Origin: Zoogloea sp.
GTDB taxonomy: Bacteria; Pseudomonadota; Gammaproteobacteria; Burkholderiales; Rhodocyclaceae
Length of the DNA stretch: 64,000 nt
Assembly (NCBI RefSeq): GCF_023150065.1
Contig: NZ_JAKLLN010000009.1
Span: 1 to 64,000, forward strand
Direction: 5' to 3'
Position numbers and translations under genes: made by a program. Of this stretch, positions 17,401 through 25,586 are shown one piece after another (position 1 is the first letter of the stretch; every line of letters starts with the position of its first letter). Below the pieces are notes generated by a model. The model ran no database searches. It saw only the letters and a list, made by a program, of their open reading frames with translations, and was not told the DNA's origin.

Positions 17401-20378
17401 TTGACGGGGGTGAGGGTGATCGGGACGATCAGTTCGGTGCCGGTGCTGACGTGGTTGGTGGCGGTTCCGCCCACCACGTTCTGGTCATCCATGGGGACCA
17501 GACGGAAGCTGTCGGTGAAGTTCTCGCTGCTGTCGTGGGTGTAGACCAGCTTGCCGGCGGCGAGCTCTGCCGCGGTCACGTAGTCGCCCACGCCGATGGC
17601 CACGCCGTCGAGGGTGAGGCTGCCGTGGCTGACGTTGCCGCTGATCTGGAAACGCAGGGTGTTGTCGACGGCGTAGCCGGTTTCGTTGTCGGAGGCCGAG
17701 TTGTCGGCGTCGGCGAGGACGATGTTGGCTGGTGTGATGGTGATGCTGCTGCCTTCGGGCCCGAAGACGCGGTCGCCGTTGGTGGCGGTGGGCGTGTCGT
17801 TCTGGGGGGTGATGGTCAGGGTGAAGTTGCGGACGGCGGTCTCGGTGGAGCCGTCGGACACCGAGTAGGTGAAGACGTCGTTGAAGTCTTCGCCACCGGC
17901 GTGGGCGAAGGTGACACGCCCGGCGTTCACGTCGGCCTGGGTGAAGCTGTCGAAGTACTCCAGGGCCACGCCGTTGAGGCGGATGCTGCCACTGGTGGGC
18001 AGGGACAGAACGCGATAGGTCAGCTGGCCGGGGACGGTGTCCGGGTCGGTGGCGGTGAGCTGGGTGTTGTCGAGGATGATGGTCTGCCCCTCGAGCAGCG
18101 CCGCGGCGTTGCTGCCGCCGGTGCTGGGCACGTCATTGACCGGCGCGGGCGGGGGCACGGGGCTGCCGTCGACGCCGGTGCTCTGCACGTTGATGCTGAA
18201 GGTATTGACCGCCAGGGTGTCGGTGCCGGGAACGTAGATGCCGCCATCCCGGGGGGTGGGGTAGATGCGGCGGTCGCCGTCCTTGACGGTGAAGCTGATG
18301 CTGTCGGTGCGGGGCGTGGCGGAGAGGGTGATGTAGGCCAGCCGCCCGTCGGTGATGTCCTGCTGGGTGAAGGTGGCGCCCGCGACCAGCCGAGTGCCGC
18401 CGAGGCTGAAGTAGCCCTCGGCCGGGTTGGGGACCGCCGTCAGGGTGTAGGTGAGGCTGCTGTCCGGCGAGTCGGTGTCGGTCACCTGGAGCATCGCCGG
18501 GGTGACGGTCAGGCTGGTGTTCGTGCCGGTGAGGGTCTGGGTGACGTCGTTGGTGAGCACCGGGTCGTTGTTGTTGCCGATGACCCCGATCTCGATGGTG
18601 GTGTCATGGGACAGGGAGACACCGGTGCCGCCGCCGCTGTCGGTGATGCGCATGTTGAAGGTGTCGGGGGTGCCGCCCGGCTCGCTGCCGTCGTGGCTGT
18701 AGGTGAGCTTGTTCAGGTCGGCGACGATGAAGGGGCTGCCTGCGCTGGCGGTGGTGATGGCCACGCCGTCGTACTTGAGCGTGCCATGGGTGGGCAGGCT
18801 GGTGATGCTGTAGCTGAAGACGGTGTCGTCCGGATCGCTGCCCGAGATGGCGCCACGGGGTGTGGAGACCGGCGGCACGAGGTTGGTGTTGGCGGTGAGG
18901 CTGACGTCCTGCTCGCCCTCGAAGACGGTGACGGTGCCGGCCACGGTGGGGGCCTGGTTGACCGGGGTGATGGCGACGGTGACCACCTGATTGGTCAGCA
19001 GGCCGCCAGCGCCGTCATCGACGGTGATGAGGAAGGTGTCGTTGGTGGGCGCCAGCACCTGGCTGCCGTTGTGGGTGTAGCTGAGCTGTGCGATCTGGCT
19101 GACGGCGAAGGTGGAGCCGACGGACAGTTCGTTGCCGGCCAGCTTGAGCACACCCTGGCCCGGCAGGCCGGTGACCTTGATGATGACCTGGTTCTGGGTG
19201 TTGTCCACGTCGGACAGGCCCAGGTTGACCTGGTTGAAGCCCACGGCCCCCACGTTGGTGGCGGCGCTGAAGCTGGCGGAGCCGCCTTCGGACACGCTCA
19301 GGGGGGTACCGCCCGCGAGTACCGGCACATCGTTGGTCGGGGTGATGGCCAAATTGACGGTGCGGCTCACCGTGGTGCTGCCGTCGTTGGTGGCGATGGT
19401 GAAGTCGGCGGCGCCACTGGCTTCGGGCAGGCCGCGGAAATTCATGCCGTTGATGGCGGCGTTGATGTCGGCCAGCGTGCCGCTGAAGCTCACGGTGCCC
19501 GTGCCGTTGCCGGTGAGTCCGGTGAGGCCGGTGGTGCCGGCGAGGGTCAGCGTGCCGGTGGTGGAGCTGAGGGTGACGGTCTGGCTGTTGCCGTCGCTGT
19601 CGGCGATGGTGATCCCGCTGATGGCGATGTTGCTGTCTTCAGTGCCGCTGCGGGTGGTGTTGATGCTGTCGGTGATGGTCGGTGCGGCGAGCAGGCCGTT
19701 CAGCCCGTTCAGGGCCAGGGCGCTGGCCTCGATGCTGCCCGATGCGGCTTCCAGGGTGGTGTCGCCACCGCTCCCGGCGGAGCCGGTGAGGTTGGTGGAG
19801 GCGGCCACATCGGCACCGGTCAGGGCGGCAAGACGGTCGATGAAGGCGGTGCCCTGGCTGGCCACGTCGCAGCCGTAGATCAGGATGTCGGCGCTGGCAC
19901 TGAGGTGGCTTCCGATGGCGGCGAGTTCGCTGCGAAAATCCTCAAGGTTGGCGGTGTCCAGGCTCTGGTTGCCCAGCACGATCTGGTCGGCGGCGCCATG
20001 GCTGATAAGGTGCAGGGTGGTGATATTGTCGCGGGCGTTCAGGGCGCTGGCGATCTGCTCAAGGCCAGAGCGGGCGGGGTCGAGAACCAGGACTTCACTG
20101 CCTGCGGGCAGGCCGGCGACGAGCTCCTGCCAGCCGCGTACGGCGGGATCGACAATGACCAGCTCGGTGCGGCCTGTCTGCCCTGCGGGGCTGGCAGGCC
20201 GTTCGGCGGTGGCAGCCAGTCGTTGGCTGTCATCACGGGTGTCGGTGGCCGGGTGGCTGGAGCTGTCGTCATGCTGGTCGATGGTGACCGGGGCGGCACC
20301 GTCGAAAAGATGGCGGGGTTCAAGAGCGAGACGATGGGAAACGGGACGAAGCGACTTCTGGGCGACTCGAGTAGACAT
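11442..20378 (-). CDS. Giant cadherin/VCBS-type repeat protein with LEPR motif and DUF4347-like domain
   Basis: Predicted surface or secreted adhesin of 2978 residues. It has no classical signal peptide; instead LEPRHLFDGA occurs at residues 19-28, a motif (LEPR-x-L) recurrent at the N-termini of giant exported repeat proteins. Residues about 72-196 form a DUF4347-like domain (HLISHG at 123-128, LIYGCDVASQG at 166-176). From about 235 to 2770 lie tandem bacterial immunoglobulin, cadherin-like and VCBS repeats, with at least 17 junctions of the NDxP type (VNDAPTL, NDPPVAVDD). No RTX glycine-aspartate nonapeptides are visible. The unique C-terminus contains two copies of HALxVQHxVR near 2855-2880. 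GAGGTG precedes ATG 20378. It leads an operon with TolC and HlyD parts, which implies it is their substrate. Confidence 0.93.
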   Translation of the reverse strand: MSTRVAQKSLRPVSHRLALEPRHLFDGAAPVTIDQHDDSSSHPATDTRDDSQRLAATAERPASPAGQTGRTELVIVDPAVRGWQELVAGLPAGSEVLVLDPARSGLEQIASALNARDNITTLHLISHGAADQIVLGNQSLDTANLEDFRSELAAIGSHLSASADILIYGCDVASQGTAFIDRLAALTGADVAASTNLTGSAGSGGDTTLEAASGSIEASALALNGLNGLLAAPTITDSINTTRSGTEDSNIAISGITIADSDGNSQTVTLSSTTGTLTLAGTTGLTGLTGNGTGTVSFSGTLADINAAINGMNFRGLPEASGAADFTIATNDGSTTVSRTVNLAITPTNDVPVLAGGTPLSVSEGGSASFSAATNVGAVGFNQVNLGLSDVDNTQNQVIIKVTGLPGQGVLKLAGNELSVGSTFAVSQIAQLSYTHNGSQVLAPTNDTFLITVDDGAGGLLTNQVVTVAITPVNQAPTVAGTVTVFEGEQDVSLTANTNLVPPVSTPRGAISGSDPDDTVFSYSITSLPTHGTLKYDGVAITTASAGSPFIVADLNKLTYSHDGSEPGGTPDTFNMRITDSGGGTGVSLSHDTTIEIGVIGNNNDPVLTNDVTQTLTGTNTSLTVTPAMLQVTDTDSPDSSLTYTLTAVPNPAEGYFSLGGTRLVAGATFTQQDITDGRLAYITLSATPRTDSISFTVKDGDRRIYPTPRDGGIYVPGTDTLAVNTFSINVQSTGVDGSPVPPPAPVNDVPSTGGSNAAALLEGQTIILDNTQLTATDPDTVPGQLTYRVLSLPTSGSIRLNGVALEYFDSFTQADVNAGRVTFAHAGGEDFNDVFTYSVSDGSTETAVRNFTLTITPQNDTPTATNGDRVFGPEGSSITITPANIVLADADNSASDNETGYAVDNTLRFQISGNVSHGSLTLDGVAIGVGDYVTAAELAAGKLVYTHDSSENFTDSFRLVPMDDQNVVGGTATNHVSTGTELIVPITLTPVNDAPQYQHKSQLISGEAGAITEGATATIGGALGYANTNGITGAGTPTLPANSVAHLVYGDTDNSTEQRQYRITTAPANGSLLLSGAALSVGSVFTQADLDSGRITYRHNGSETSSDFFDYVVSDGDFVSNDSSSVPQGSTPTPSRYNIELNPANDKPTISAAGSSLVVNSALTPVALPAITLADLDVAGGIGAGEQDFVQVTAEFLTAADAPFAAGVLSFNGALPGGVTVINAAGDNTVVFQGSLADVQAALNQLRAATDGSDPDLANLKIKISVDDRLRDASGALTAGANGGTTNADGTPIDATNNVASVVFNVAASDTNDPPVITNPTPNQTVNEDVRSQITGFSFSDPDAFSSTTNTITLTAGTGSHIYFGSTGSSTPAGLSVTAGAVGSNTVTLRGSATDLNAALTSLYYQSATHYNGDDTLTLTVDDGGNTGIDGGGTGSDSEAIAIAIRPVNDAPTLSMPSGTKFITDGSFEFTGLGNTISFNDAADISNAVAGFEVGVDNYTITLNAQLSAANYGTIQVGTTTGLSVTSSTGNVVLTGNRADLLAALATVSYQPTDTNVNGAITFRVTVDDGDNGGTQLPSGISGPTSATNTFTLITTDQNEAPSIAGLDATSANTYSEGGAAIVVDANATLVDPELDIYPSWNGAVLTIERQGGANAQDVFGVTGSGTTGINFSGANIRNGSTVVGSFTNSGGTLTITFNSSATAAIADSVLQAVTYRNSSDAPPASVTLAYSINDQNPNTTGGGSSGSGQDQGGGGQLSGGGNILININQVVDNPVLSAGAAKIYTENNPALSVDNAITLSDADDTQMSGGTISLTSGFLPGDVLAVDTTGTTITASYDAGTGVLTLSGSDTTANYQSVLRSLTYLSTSEDPNNNDTPANRSRTVTYSLNDGGSSGAGTGTGTTARLINIVPINDTPALGGAGSTLTFTENDPALLLEPTGWTLTDVDDTQMVSATVQISAGLGSGDTLAAGTLPAGWTQSYDAGTGTLTLSGTATNVANVLAALETVRYSNASESPSTTPRTISWQVRDANSDAASNGTQLSNILTTTLNVVAVPDAPVAVDDVNSITEGAASVIGNVKPGTPGQDSDLDNTNAELGITGIRTGTEAGGGTMSPISAGTTSADGTIVTGLYGSLRIGADGSYTYTLDNTNPAVNALKTGDTLTEIFSYTLADPSALTDIAQLTITIDGVTDGGPSITPVDGNGAATGETTVFEAGLTAVADTSETGTGSIALSADDGLDSIRIDGTLVTLAQINALGTTPVTITTGKGVLTLTGFTASSTVGGIPTAGTLDYTYTLTADQTTPGVNESTDILALEINDAGGTGASGTLTIRIVDDEPTANADTNSVNEGFTTAPTTTSGNVFAAGSSGDAADRLGADVVPGPVTHVSFGATPGTVGAPLAGAYGSLTLAANGSYTYSLDNTHPTVAAMRAGDTLTEVFTYTITDKDGDVATTTLTITINGQNDPPVAVDDGILVTAEDTPLRGIPVLSNDSDPENDPLTVTSATIPPEQGAVTVNPDGTLDFIPAPNFHGTAVITYTISDGHGGTDTATVTIQITPVDDVPIAVDDVLETQEDTPLSGSLTGNDTPSGDGGNVWAKATNPAHGSVVVNPDGSFIYTPNPDYHGPDSFTYTITDADGDVSTATVTLTVKPVNDPPTGTDKTVTLKDGQNRPLSPADFGYADPDQDPMTSVRIDTLPPDARLLLDGVPVVPGQVISIADLNAGKLVLVPGAATRTQTFDFSVFDGQLFQVSPNTFTALVEFTPDVILPKPEVTPPGTGPQPLSPLDFYSQPSEQRWPVPRLFPPFVPALHVLPGVADVAIERGIGSGIVANLADRATVGEVRSALLGDYLGDSHALYVQHAVRHEPIATTHALHVQHSVRLSQAEAEIADAQSSSRGNTAAAGVTSLLDPFAIGAPTPATDTPAVPTAGPDTPPAAHSAAPVRQAAEGFSSQIRNAASDLRPRAAQTSRSPLAPSAKR

Positions 20379-20534
20379 TTCAACACCTCGCGCCGGGCGG
20401 CACGTTTGTGATTATCGGAATGGGAGCGTGGGTCGTGCGGTTCAATACACCCCGACGGATCGGGTGGGGGGTGAAATCCTTACTGGCAGCGGCGCACCGC
20501 ATTAAAGATCAATATCGAAAGCCAGGCCGCATAC

Positions 20535-20563
20535 TTGAGAGTGCTAGGGTGTGTGCTTACAAA
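20535..20563 (+). promoter_or_regulatory. Candidate sigma-70 promoter of the CoA transferase gene
   Basis: TTGAGA (20535-20540) and TACAAA (20558-20563) are separated by 17 bases in the 244-base region between the divergent adhesin and CoA transferase genes. The hexamers are only moderately close to consensus. On the other strand a GATAAT-like element lies about 30 bases before the adhesin start, but no convincing -35 partner was found. Confidence 0.4.
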
Positions 20564-20622
20564 ATTTAACACGGACCGGTGCATATTCTGACGGCAATTG
20601 AAGAACGAGGGGAAAGAACCAC

Positions 20623-21810
20623 ATGAAACCCATGCAGGGCGTGAAAGTACTGGAGCTGGGCACTTTGATTGCAGGGCCTTTCTGTACGCGCATTCTTGGC
20701 GAGTTTGGTGCGGATGTCATCAAGGTGGAGTCCCCGGACGGCGGTGACCCTCTGCGCCAGTGGCGCAAGCTGCATCAGGGGACTTCCCTGTGGTGGTCGG
20801 TGCAGGCCCGTAACAAGAAGTCCCTGACGGTCAACCTGAAGCATCCGGAGGGTCTGGCCATCGTTCGCCAGCTGGCGGCCGAGGCCGACATCGTGGTGGA
20901 GAACTTCCGGCCCGGCGTACTCGAGAAGCTCGGGCTCGGCTGGGATGTGCTGTCGGCGGCGAATCCCGGGCTGGTGATGGTGCGCCTGTCGGGCTTTGGC
21001 CAGACTGGCCCTTACAGGGACAGGCCGGGTTTTGGTGCGATCGGTGAGTCCATGGGCGGGCTGCGCTACGTGACGGGCTTCCCGGACCGGCCCCCGGTGC
21101 GCACCGGTATCTCGATCGGTGATTCGATTGCGGCCTTGTGGGCCGCGATTGGCGGCTTGATGGCGCTGCGTCACCGGGAGGTGAATGGCGGCGTGGGCCA
21201 GGTGGTGGACGTGGCCCTCTATGAGGCGGTGTTCGCGATGATGGAGAGCATGGTGCCCGAGTTCGATGTGGCCAGTTTCGTGCGTGAGCGGACCGGCAAC
21301 ATCATGCCCGGCATCACGCCATCGAACACCCATACCACCCGCGACGGTCGCCACATCATCATCGGGGGCAACGGCGACGCGATCTTCAAGCGCCTGATGC
21401 TGGCGGTCGGTCGTCCTGATCTGGCTGATGATCCGGGGCTCGCCAGCAATGCGGGGCGCGACCTGCGGGCCATCGAGCTATACGGGGTGATCGACGCCTG
21501 GGTGGCGGCGCGGGACGGGGAGAGCGTACTGGCCACCCTGGAGGCGGCCGAGGTTCCGGCCAGTTCCGTGTATTCCGTGGCCGACATGTTCCGCGATGCC
21601 CAGTTTGCTGCGCGGGGCATGCTGGAGCAGGCGACCCTGCCCGACGGTACGCCGATGCGGATCCCCGGTGTGGTGCCCAAACTCACTGAAACCCCGGGTT
21701 CAACCGAGTGGCTGGGGCCCGGGCTGGGTGAGCACACGGATGAGCTCCTCCGCGGCCTGGGTTTCGATCCGGAACGCATCGTCGCGCTGCGGGCGGCCGG
21801 GGCAATTTGA
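20623..21810 (+). CDS. CaiB/BaiF family (class III) CoA transferase
   Basis: Enzyme of 395 residues that moves CoA between carboxylic acids through an aspartyl-CoA intermediate, by family knowledge. The start MQGVKVLELGTLIAGPFCTRILGEFGADVIKVE is the canonical N-terminus of this family, and the region NPGLVMVRLSGFGQTGPYRDRPGFGAIGESMGGL holds the usual active site surroundings. GAGGGGA precedes the ATG by about ten bases. Length fits the family. The gene stands alone, divergent from the adhesin operon and upstream of galE, so context does not reveal its substrate. Confidence 0.9.
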   Translation: MKPMQGVKVLELGTLIAGPFCTRILGEFGADVIKVESPDGGDPLRQWRKLHQGTSLWWSVQARNKKSLTVNLKHPEGLAIVRQLAAEADIVVENFRPGVLEKLGLGWDVLSAANPGLVMVRLSGFGQTGPYRDRPGFGAIGESMGGLRYVTGFPDRPPVRTGISIGDSIAALWAAIGGLMALRHREVNGGVGQVVDVALYEAVFAMMESMVPEFDVASFVRERTGNIMPGITPSNTHTTRDGRHIIIGGNGDAIFKRLMLAVGRPDLADDPGLASNAGRDLRAIELYGVIDAWVAARDGESVLATLEAAEVPASSVYSVADMFRDAQFAARGMLEQATLPDGTPMRIPGVVPKLTETPGSTEWLGPGLGEHTDELLRGLGFDPERIVALRAAGAI

Positions 21811-21891
21811 CATGTCAGCGGCGGCTCGCGCGGGCCTGCACCCTGCGAGCCGCGTTATCATCGGGGCATCAACCCTTCACCGGAACTGTGC

Positions 21892-22911
21892 ATGCCTACC
21901 ATTCTCGTGACCGGCGGTGCCGGCTACATCGGCTCCCATACCTGCGTCGAGCTCCTCGGTGCCGGCTATGACGTGGTCGTCATCGACAATTTCTGCAACA
22001 GCAAGCCGGAGGCCCTTCGGCGGGTCGAGGCCATTGCCGGCCGCAAGCTGCTGGCCTTCTATAACGCAGACGTGCGCGACAAAGGCGCCCTGCGGGAGTT
22101 GTTCAAGGCCCATGCCATCGATGCGGTGATCCATTTCGCGGCGCTCAAGGCGGTGGGTGAATCCGTTGCCAAGCCCTTGATGTATTACGACAACAACATC
22201 GCCGGCACGGTGGCGCTGACCGAGGTCATGGGCGAGGCGGGGGTCAAGTCCCTGGTGTTCAGCTCATCGGCCACCGTGTATGGCGATCCGGCCAGCGTGC
22301 CGATCCGCGAGGATTTCCCCACCGGTCCGACCAACCCCTATGGGCGTACCAAGTGGATGATGGAGTTCGTGCTGTCCGACCTGGCTGCGGCTGATCCGGA
22401 GTGGCGGGTAGCTCTCCTGCGTTACTTCAACCCGGTAGGTGCCCACGCCAGTGGGCGCATCGGCGAAGATCCCAACGGGCTGCCCAACAACCTGATGCCC
22501 TTCGTGAGCCAGGTGGCGGTGGGGCGTCTGCCCAGGCTGCGTGTCTTTGGCGGCGATTACGCCACGCCGGACGGCACCGGTGTCCGCGACTATATTCACG
22601 TGGTGGATCTGGCGGTGGGGCACGTGGCGGCGGTGCGTCGGCTGGCTGAACGTCCCGGTGTCCTGACGGTCAATCTGGGTACGGGGCGTGGCTACAGCGT
22701 CATCGAGGTGGTCAAGGCCTTCGAGGAGGCCAGTGGTCGTCCGGTGCCCTACGAGATCGTGGCCCGCCGCCCCGGCGATGTCGCCCAATGTTATGCCGAG
22801 CCAACTCTGGCTGAACAGGAACTGGGCTGGCGCGCGACGCGAGGGATCGACGAAATGTGCGCTGACTCATGGCGCTGGCAAAGCACCAATCCCCAGGGGT
22901 ATCCCGATTGA
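21892..22911 (+). CDS. galE: UDP-glucose 4-epimerase
   Basis: Short-chain dehydrogenase family epimerase of 339 residues that interconverts UDP-glucose and UDP-galactose for surface polysaccharide synthesis. The NAD-binding glycine motif is at the N-terminus ([10 protein letters not shown]), followed by the catalytic serine region (FSSSATVYG) and the YGRTK tyrosine-lysine pair. The end of the protein ([15 protein letters not shown]) matches GalE. An inverted repeat at 21821-21853 (GCGGCTCGC arms) lies upstream. The stop overlaps the probable TTG start of the following gene. Confidence 0.94.
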   Translation: MPTILVTGGAGYIGSHTCVELLGAGYDVVVIDNFCNSKPEALRRVEAIAGRKLLAFYNADVRDKGALRELFKAHAIDAVIHFAALKAVGESVAKPLMYYDNNIAGTVALTEVMGEAGVKSLVFSSSATVYGDPASVPIREDFPTGPTNPYGRTKWMMEFVLSDLAAADPEWRVALLRYFNPVGAHASGRIGEDPNGLPNNLMPFVSQVAVGRLPRLRVFGGDYATPDGTGVRDYIHVVDLAVGHVAAVRRLAERPGVLTVNLGTGRGYSVIEVVKAFEEASGRPVPYEIVARRPGDVAQCYAEPTLAEQELGWRATRGIDEMCADSWRWQSTNPQGYPD

Positions 22912-23297
22912 GCACCGAAGACCTGCCTGTAAGTGACGCCCTCAATGTGTTGGGAGGCCCTTTGCTGGCCTGCAGCTATGACCCCTTGACGGGCTGGATG
23001 AGGACGGGTTGCTGCGAGTCCGATCCCGACGATCTCGGTCGCCACCATGTGTGCGTCAAGGTGAGCGCCGAGTTTCTGAAGTTCAGCGCACTGCGCGGCA
23101 ACGATCTCGCCACGCCGCGCCCCGAGTATCGCTTTGCCGGCCTCAAGCCCGGTGACCGCTGGTGCCTGTGTGCCCTGCGCTGGCGGGAGGCCTGGGAAGC
23201 CGGTGTGGCACCTCCCGTGGTGCTCGCCGCGACCCATATGGCGGCACTCGAGGTGATCCCCCTCGATGCCCTCAGGCGTCACGCCCACGAGGGCTGA
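22908..23297 (+). CDS. DUF2237 family protein
   Basis: Protein of about 129 residues with the full DUF2237 signature: [20 protein letters not shown], a [15 protein letters not shown] cysteine-rich stretch, [20 protein letters not shown] and the [15 protein letters not shown] core. Function is unknown. I favour TTG 22908 as the start because it overlaps the galE stop (TTGA) and AGGGG lies 8 bases upstream; ATG 22869 is an alternative adding 13 residues inside galE. The conserved cysteines might bind a metal, but this is only inference. Confidence 0.85.
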   Translation: MSTEDLPVSDALNVLGGPLLACSYDPLTGWMRTGCCESDPDDLGRHHVCVKVSAEFLKFSALRGNDLATPRPEYRFAGLKPGDRWCLCALRWREAWEAGVAPPVVLAATHMAALEVIPLDALRRHAHEG

Positions 23298-23303
23298 GCC
23301 GAC

Positions 23304-24725
23304 CTACTGTCCGGCGGTCCACTCCAGCAGCGCGTCCTGGACTTCACGGGCCGCGCCGGCATTGGGGTGGTTGATCATGAGCACCACGGCGTAGCGCCGG
23401 CCGCTTGCGCCCAGAACGTAACCCGCCATGCTGCGTACCCCGTCCAGGGTGCCGGTCTTGATGTGGGCGGCACCCGCCGCCGGGCTGTTGGCGACGCGCC
23501 GTCGCGCAGTGCCGTCGCGTCCGGCGATGGGCAGTGACGACACGAGTTCGGGCATCGTTCTGCTACGCCAGGCGGCCCGCAGCAGGTCGCCGAGGCTGAG
23601 TGCGGTCACGCGCTCGTTTCGCGACAGGCCGGCGCCGTTCTCGATCACCAGCCCTTCCGTGGAAATGCCCGAGGCCTTCAGGCTGCGTTCGACCACCCGC
23701 GCCCCGGCGGCGGCGGAGTCCCGGCCCGGCTCGGACAGCGCGCCGAGGGTGGCCAGCACATGGCGGGCGATCACGTTGTTCGACCACTTGTTCATGTCGC
23801 GCAGGACTTCCGGCAGGGCGGGCGAACTGGATTCGACCAGCACCTGACTGCCCGGGGGGCTTGGTGCGTCGCGGAAGCGTCCGGAGATCTCCCCACCCAG
23901 TTCGCTCCACAGGGTCCGGAACAGCCCCTCGAACAGCCGCTCGGGGGGGAGGGGGGCGAGATTCCAGTCAAAACTTGCCGTGCAGCCAAGGGGCAGGTTG
24001 CCCTCCAGGCTCAGGAGGGTGTTGCCGCCGCCTTCGCGCGGGCTTGCTGTCAGATGGGTTACGGGATCGCCGCAATTGTTGCCGGCAATCCGGCGGATCC
24101 GGTTGTCGACGAGCAGCCCGACGGGTTGTGGGTCCAGTGTTGCGTCGGCACCCGCTGGGGTGGGCTGCAGGCGTAGCTGGACCGATCCGAAGTCCACGTT
24201 CAGGGCGTTGGCACCTGCGTTGTAAGGCCGCAGGGGGCGCTGATCGAAGGCCCCGGGGTCGTGGGCTGGCAGGCTGAAGAAGCTGCGGTCGGTCAGGACG
24301 TCGCCTTCGATGCGCCGGACGCCGCGTGCGCGGAGCTCGCGGAGCATCAGCCACAGGCGCTCCCTGGACAGGCGCGGGTCTCCACCACCGATTATCGACA
24401 GATCCCCCTTCAGTGTGCCGTCCCGGATCGGGGCGGTGGCCATGAAGCGGGTCTTCCACATGAAGGTCGGGCCGAGCTGGTCGAGGGCGGCAAACGTCGT
24501 CACCAGTTTCATGACCGAGGCCGGGTTCATCGGGGTGGTGATGCGGTGGTTCAGCAACGCCGGCGCCCCCTCCACATCCTGGATCAGCACGCTGGCGGCG
24601 CTCCGGGGAATCCCGTTCCGGGCGAGGCTTGCGTCGAGGGGGGCGGGCCAGCTCTCAATGCCGTTTGCGCGGGCGGCGGTGGAGCTCAGGGCGAGGACGA
24701 GCAGGGCTGTGCGGAGTGCGGGCAT
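23304..24725 (-). CDS. dacB: D-alanyl-D-alanine carboxypeptidase/endopeptidase PBP4
   Basis: Periplasmic peptidase of 473 residues (S13 family) that trims peptidoglycan peptides. All three active site motifs are present: SxxK in PASVMKLVTT, SxN in KWSNNVIARH and KTG in HIKTGTLDG. A signal peptide MPALRTALLVLALSSTAARA starts at the chosen ATG 24725. No Shine-Dalgarno precedes that ATG; an in-frame ATG at 24803 with GAGG upstream would add 26 polar residues and cannot be excluded. The gene converges with the DUF2237 gene. Length agrees with the family. Confidence 0.92.
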   Translation of the reverse strand: MPALRTALLVLALSSTAARANGIESWPAPLDASLARNGIPRSAASVLIQDVEGAPALLNHRITTPMNPASVMKLVTTFAALDQLGPTFMWKTRFMATAPIRDGTLKGDLSIIGGGDPRLSRERLWLMLRELRARGVRRIEGDVLTDRSFFSLPAHDPGAFDQRPLRPYNAGANALNVDFGSVQLRLQPTPAGADATLDPQPVGLLVDNRIRRIAGNNCGDPVTHLTASPREGGGNTLLSLEGNLPLGCTASFDWNLAPLPPERLFEGLFRTLWSELGGEISGRFRDAPSPPGSQVLVESSSPALPEVLRDMNKWSNNVIARHVLATLGALSEPGRDSAAAGARVVERSLKASGISTEGLVIENGAGLSRNERVTALSLGDLLRAAWRSRTMPELVSSLPIAGRDGTARRRVANSPAAGAAHIKTGTLDGVRSMAGYVLGASGRRYAVVLMINHPNAGAAREVQDALLEWTAGQ

Positions 24726-24989
24726 GGATGTGGAGGTGACGGGTGGTTTCTGCTCCCGATTATGCCTTTGTGGCCTGCTGATATTCTTGCTGCGATGCAG
24801 CATCCGTCGGGATCCTCAATGCCTTTGCGCCGCTTTTCTTCCTTTTCGGCAAGTGCGAAAACGCCATAATTCCCAATGCTGGCGCGGGTTTAGGCCACTA
24901 GCCCTTTTTTTGGGTAAGGGTTTTCGCTATACTCCGCAGGTTTTCCGTATTGCGATCTTCGAAGTCTCTTTTATTGAGGTTAGTGGGCC

Positions 24990-25583
24990 ATGAGCGTGGA
25001 TCAGAAAGTAGATGCGGGTCGGCGCCAGCTGTTGCTGGTGACGTCGGCGGCAGGGGGCGTGGGCGCAGTCGCCGCGGCCGTGCCGTTCGTCGCGAGCCTG
25101 ACGCCGTCGGAGCGTGCAAAGGCAGCCGGTGCGCCGGTTGAAGTGGATATCAGCAAGCTGGGCCCGGGTCAGATGATGACCGTCGAGTGGCGCGGCAAGC
25201 CGGTGTGGATCATCAACCGCACCAAGGAAATGTTGGACTCCCTGAAGAAGACCGAGGGTGAAGTCAGCGATCCGGCTTCCGACAAGCCGATGCAGCCGGC
25301 GTATGCCAAGAACGAAACCCGCTCCATCAAGCCGGAAATCCTGGTGGCGGTCGGTATCTGTACCCACCTTGGCTGTTCGCCGTCCGACAAGTTCAAGACG
25401 GGTGCCGAGAGTGGTGTTGCCCCTGACTGGGCTGGTGGTTTCCTGTGCCCCTGTCACGGTTCCACCTTCGACATGGCCGGCCGTGTTTACAAGAGCAAGC
25501 CTGCGCCGGACAACCTCGAGATTCCGCCGCACAAGTATCTGGCCGATACCAAGATCCTGATCGGCGAAGACGGAAAGGCATAA
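24990..25583 (+). CDS. petA: Ubiquinol-cytochrome c reductase iron-sulfur (Rieske) subunit
   Basis: Rieske protein of the bc1 complex, 197 residues. A twin-arginine-type N-terminus (GRRQLLLVTSAAGG) continues into a membrane anchor. The 2Fe-2S ligands are in CTHLGCSP and CPCHGSTFD. It takes electrons from quinol at the Qo site and passes them to cytochrome c1. petB follows after 3 bases and petC overlaps petB, forming one operon. A TATACT element at 24928-24933 could be the -10 box, without a clear -35. Confidence 0.96.
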   Translation: MSVDQKVDAGRRQLLLVTSAAGGVGAVAAAVPFVASLTPSERAKAAGAPVEVDISKLGPGQMMTVEWRGKPVWIINRTKEMLDSLKKTEGEVSDPASDKPMQPAYAKNETRSIKPEILVAVGICTHLGCSPSDKFKTGAESGVAPDWAGGFLCPCHGSTFDMAGRVYKSKPAPDNLEIPPHKYLADTKILIGEDGKA

Positions 25584-25586
25584 ACG

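Noticed and set aside
11442-20378. Direct repeats suggesting a CRISPR array or satellite DNA
   Set aside because: The repeats are protein-coding cadherin/VCBS units of about 100-140 codons with diverged sequence, not short identical repeats with spacers.
11442-20378. Classical RTX type I secretion substrate
   Set aside because: No glycine-aspartate nonapeptide tandem was seen and no ABC exporter gene accompanies it.
16146-20411. A 1421-residue open frame on the plus strand opposite the giant repeat protein
   Set aside because: It is a glycine- and valine-rich shadow of the GC-rich repeat gene; it shows no domain, and the minus-strand frame has clear repeats, a ribosome binding site and operon context.
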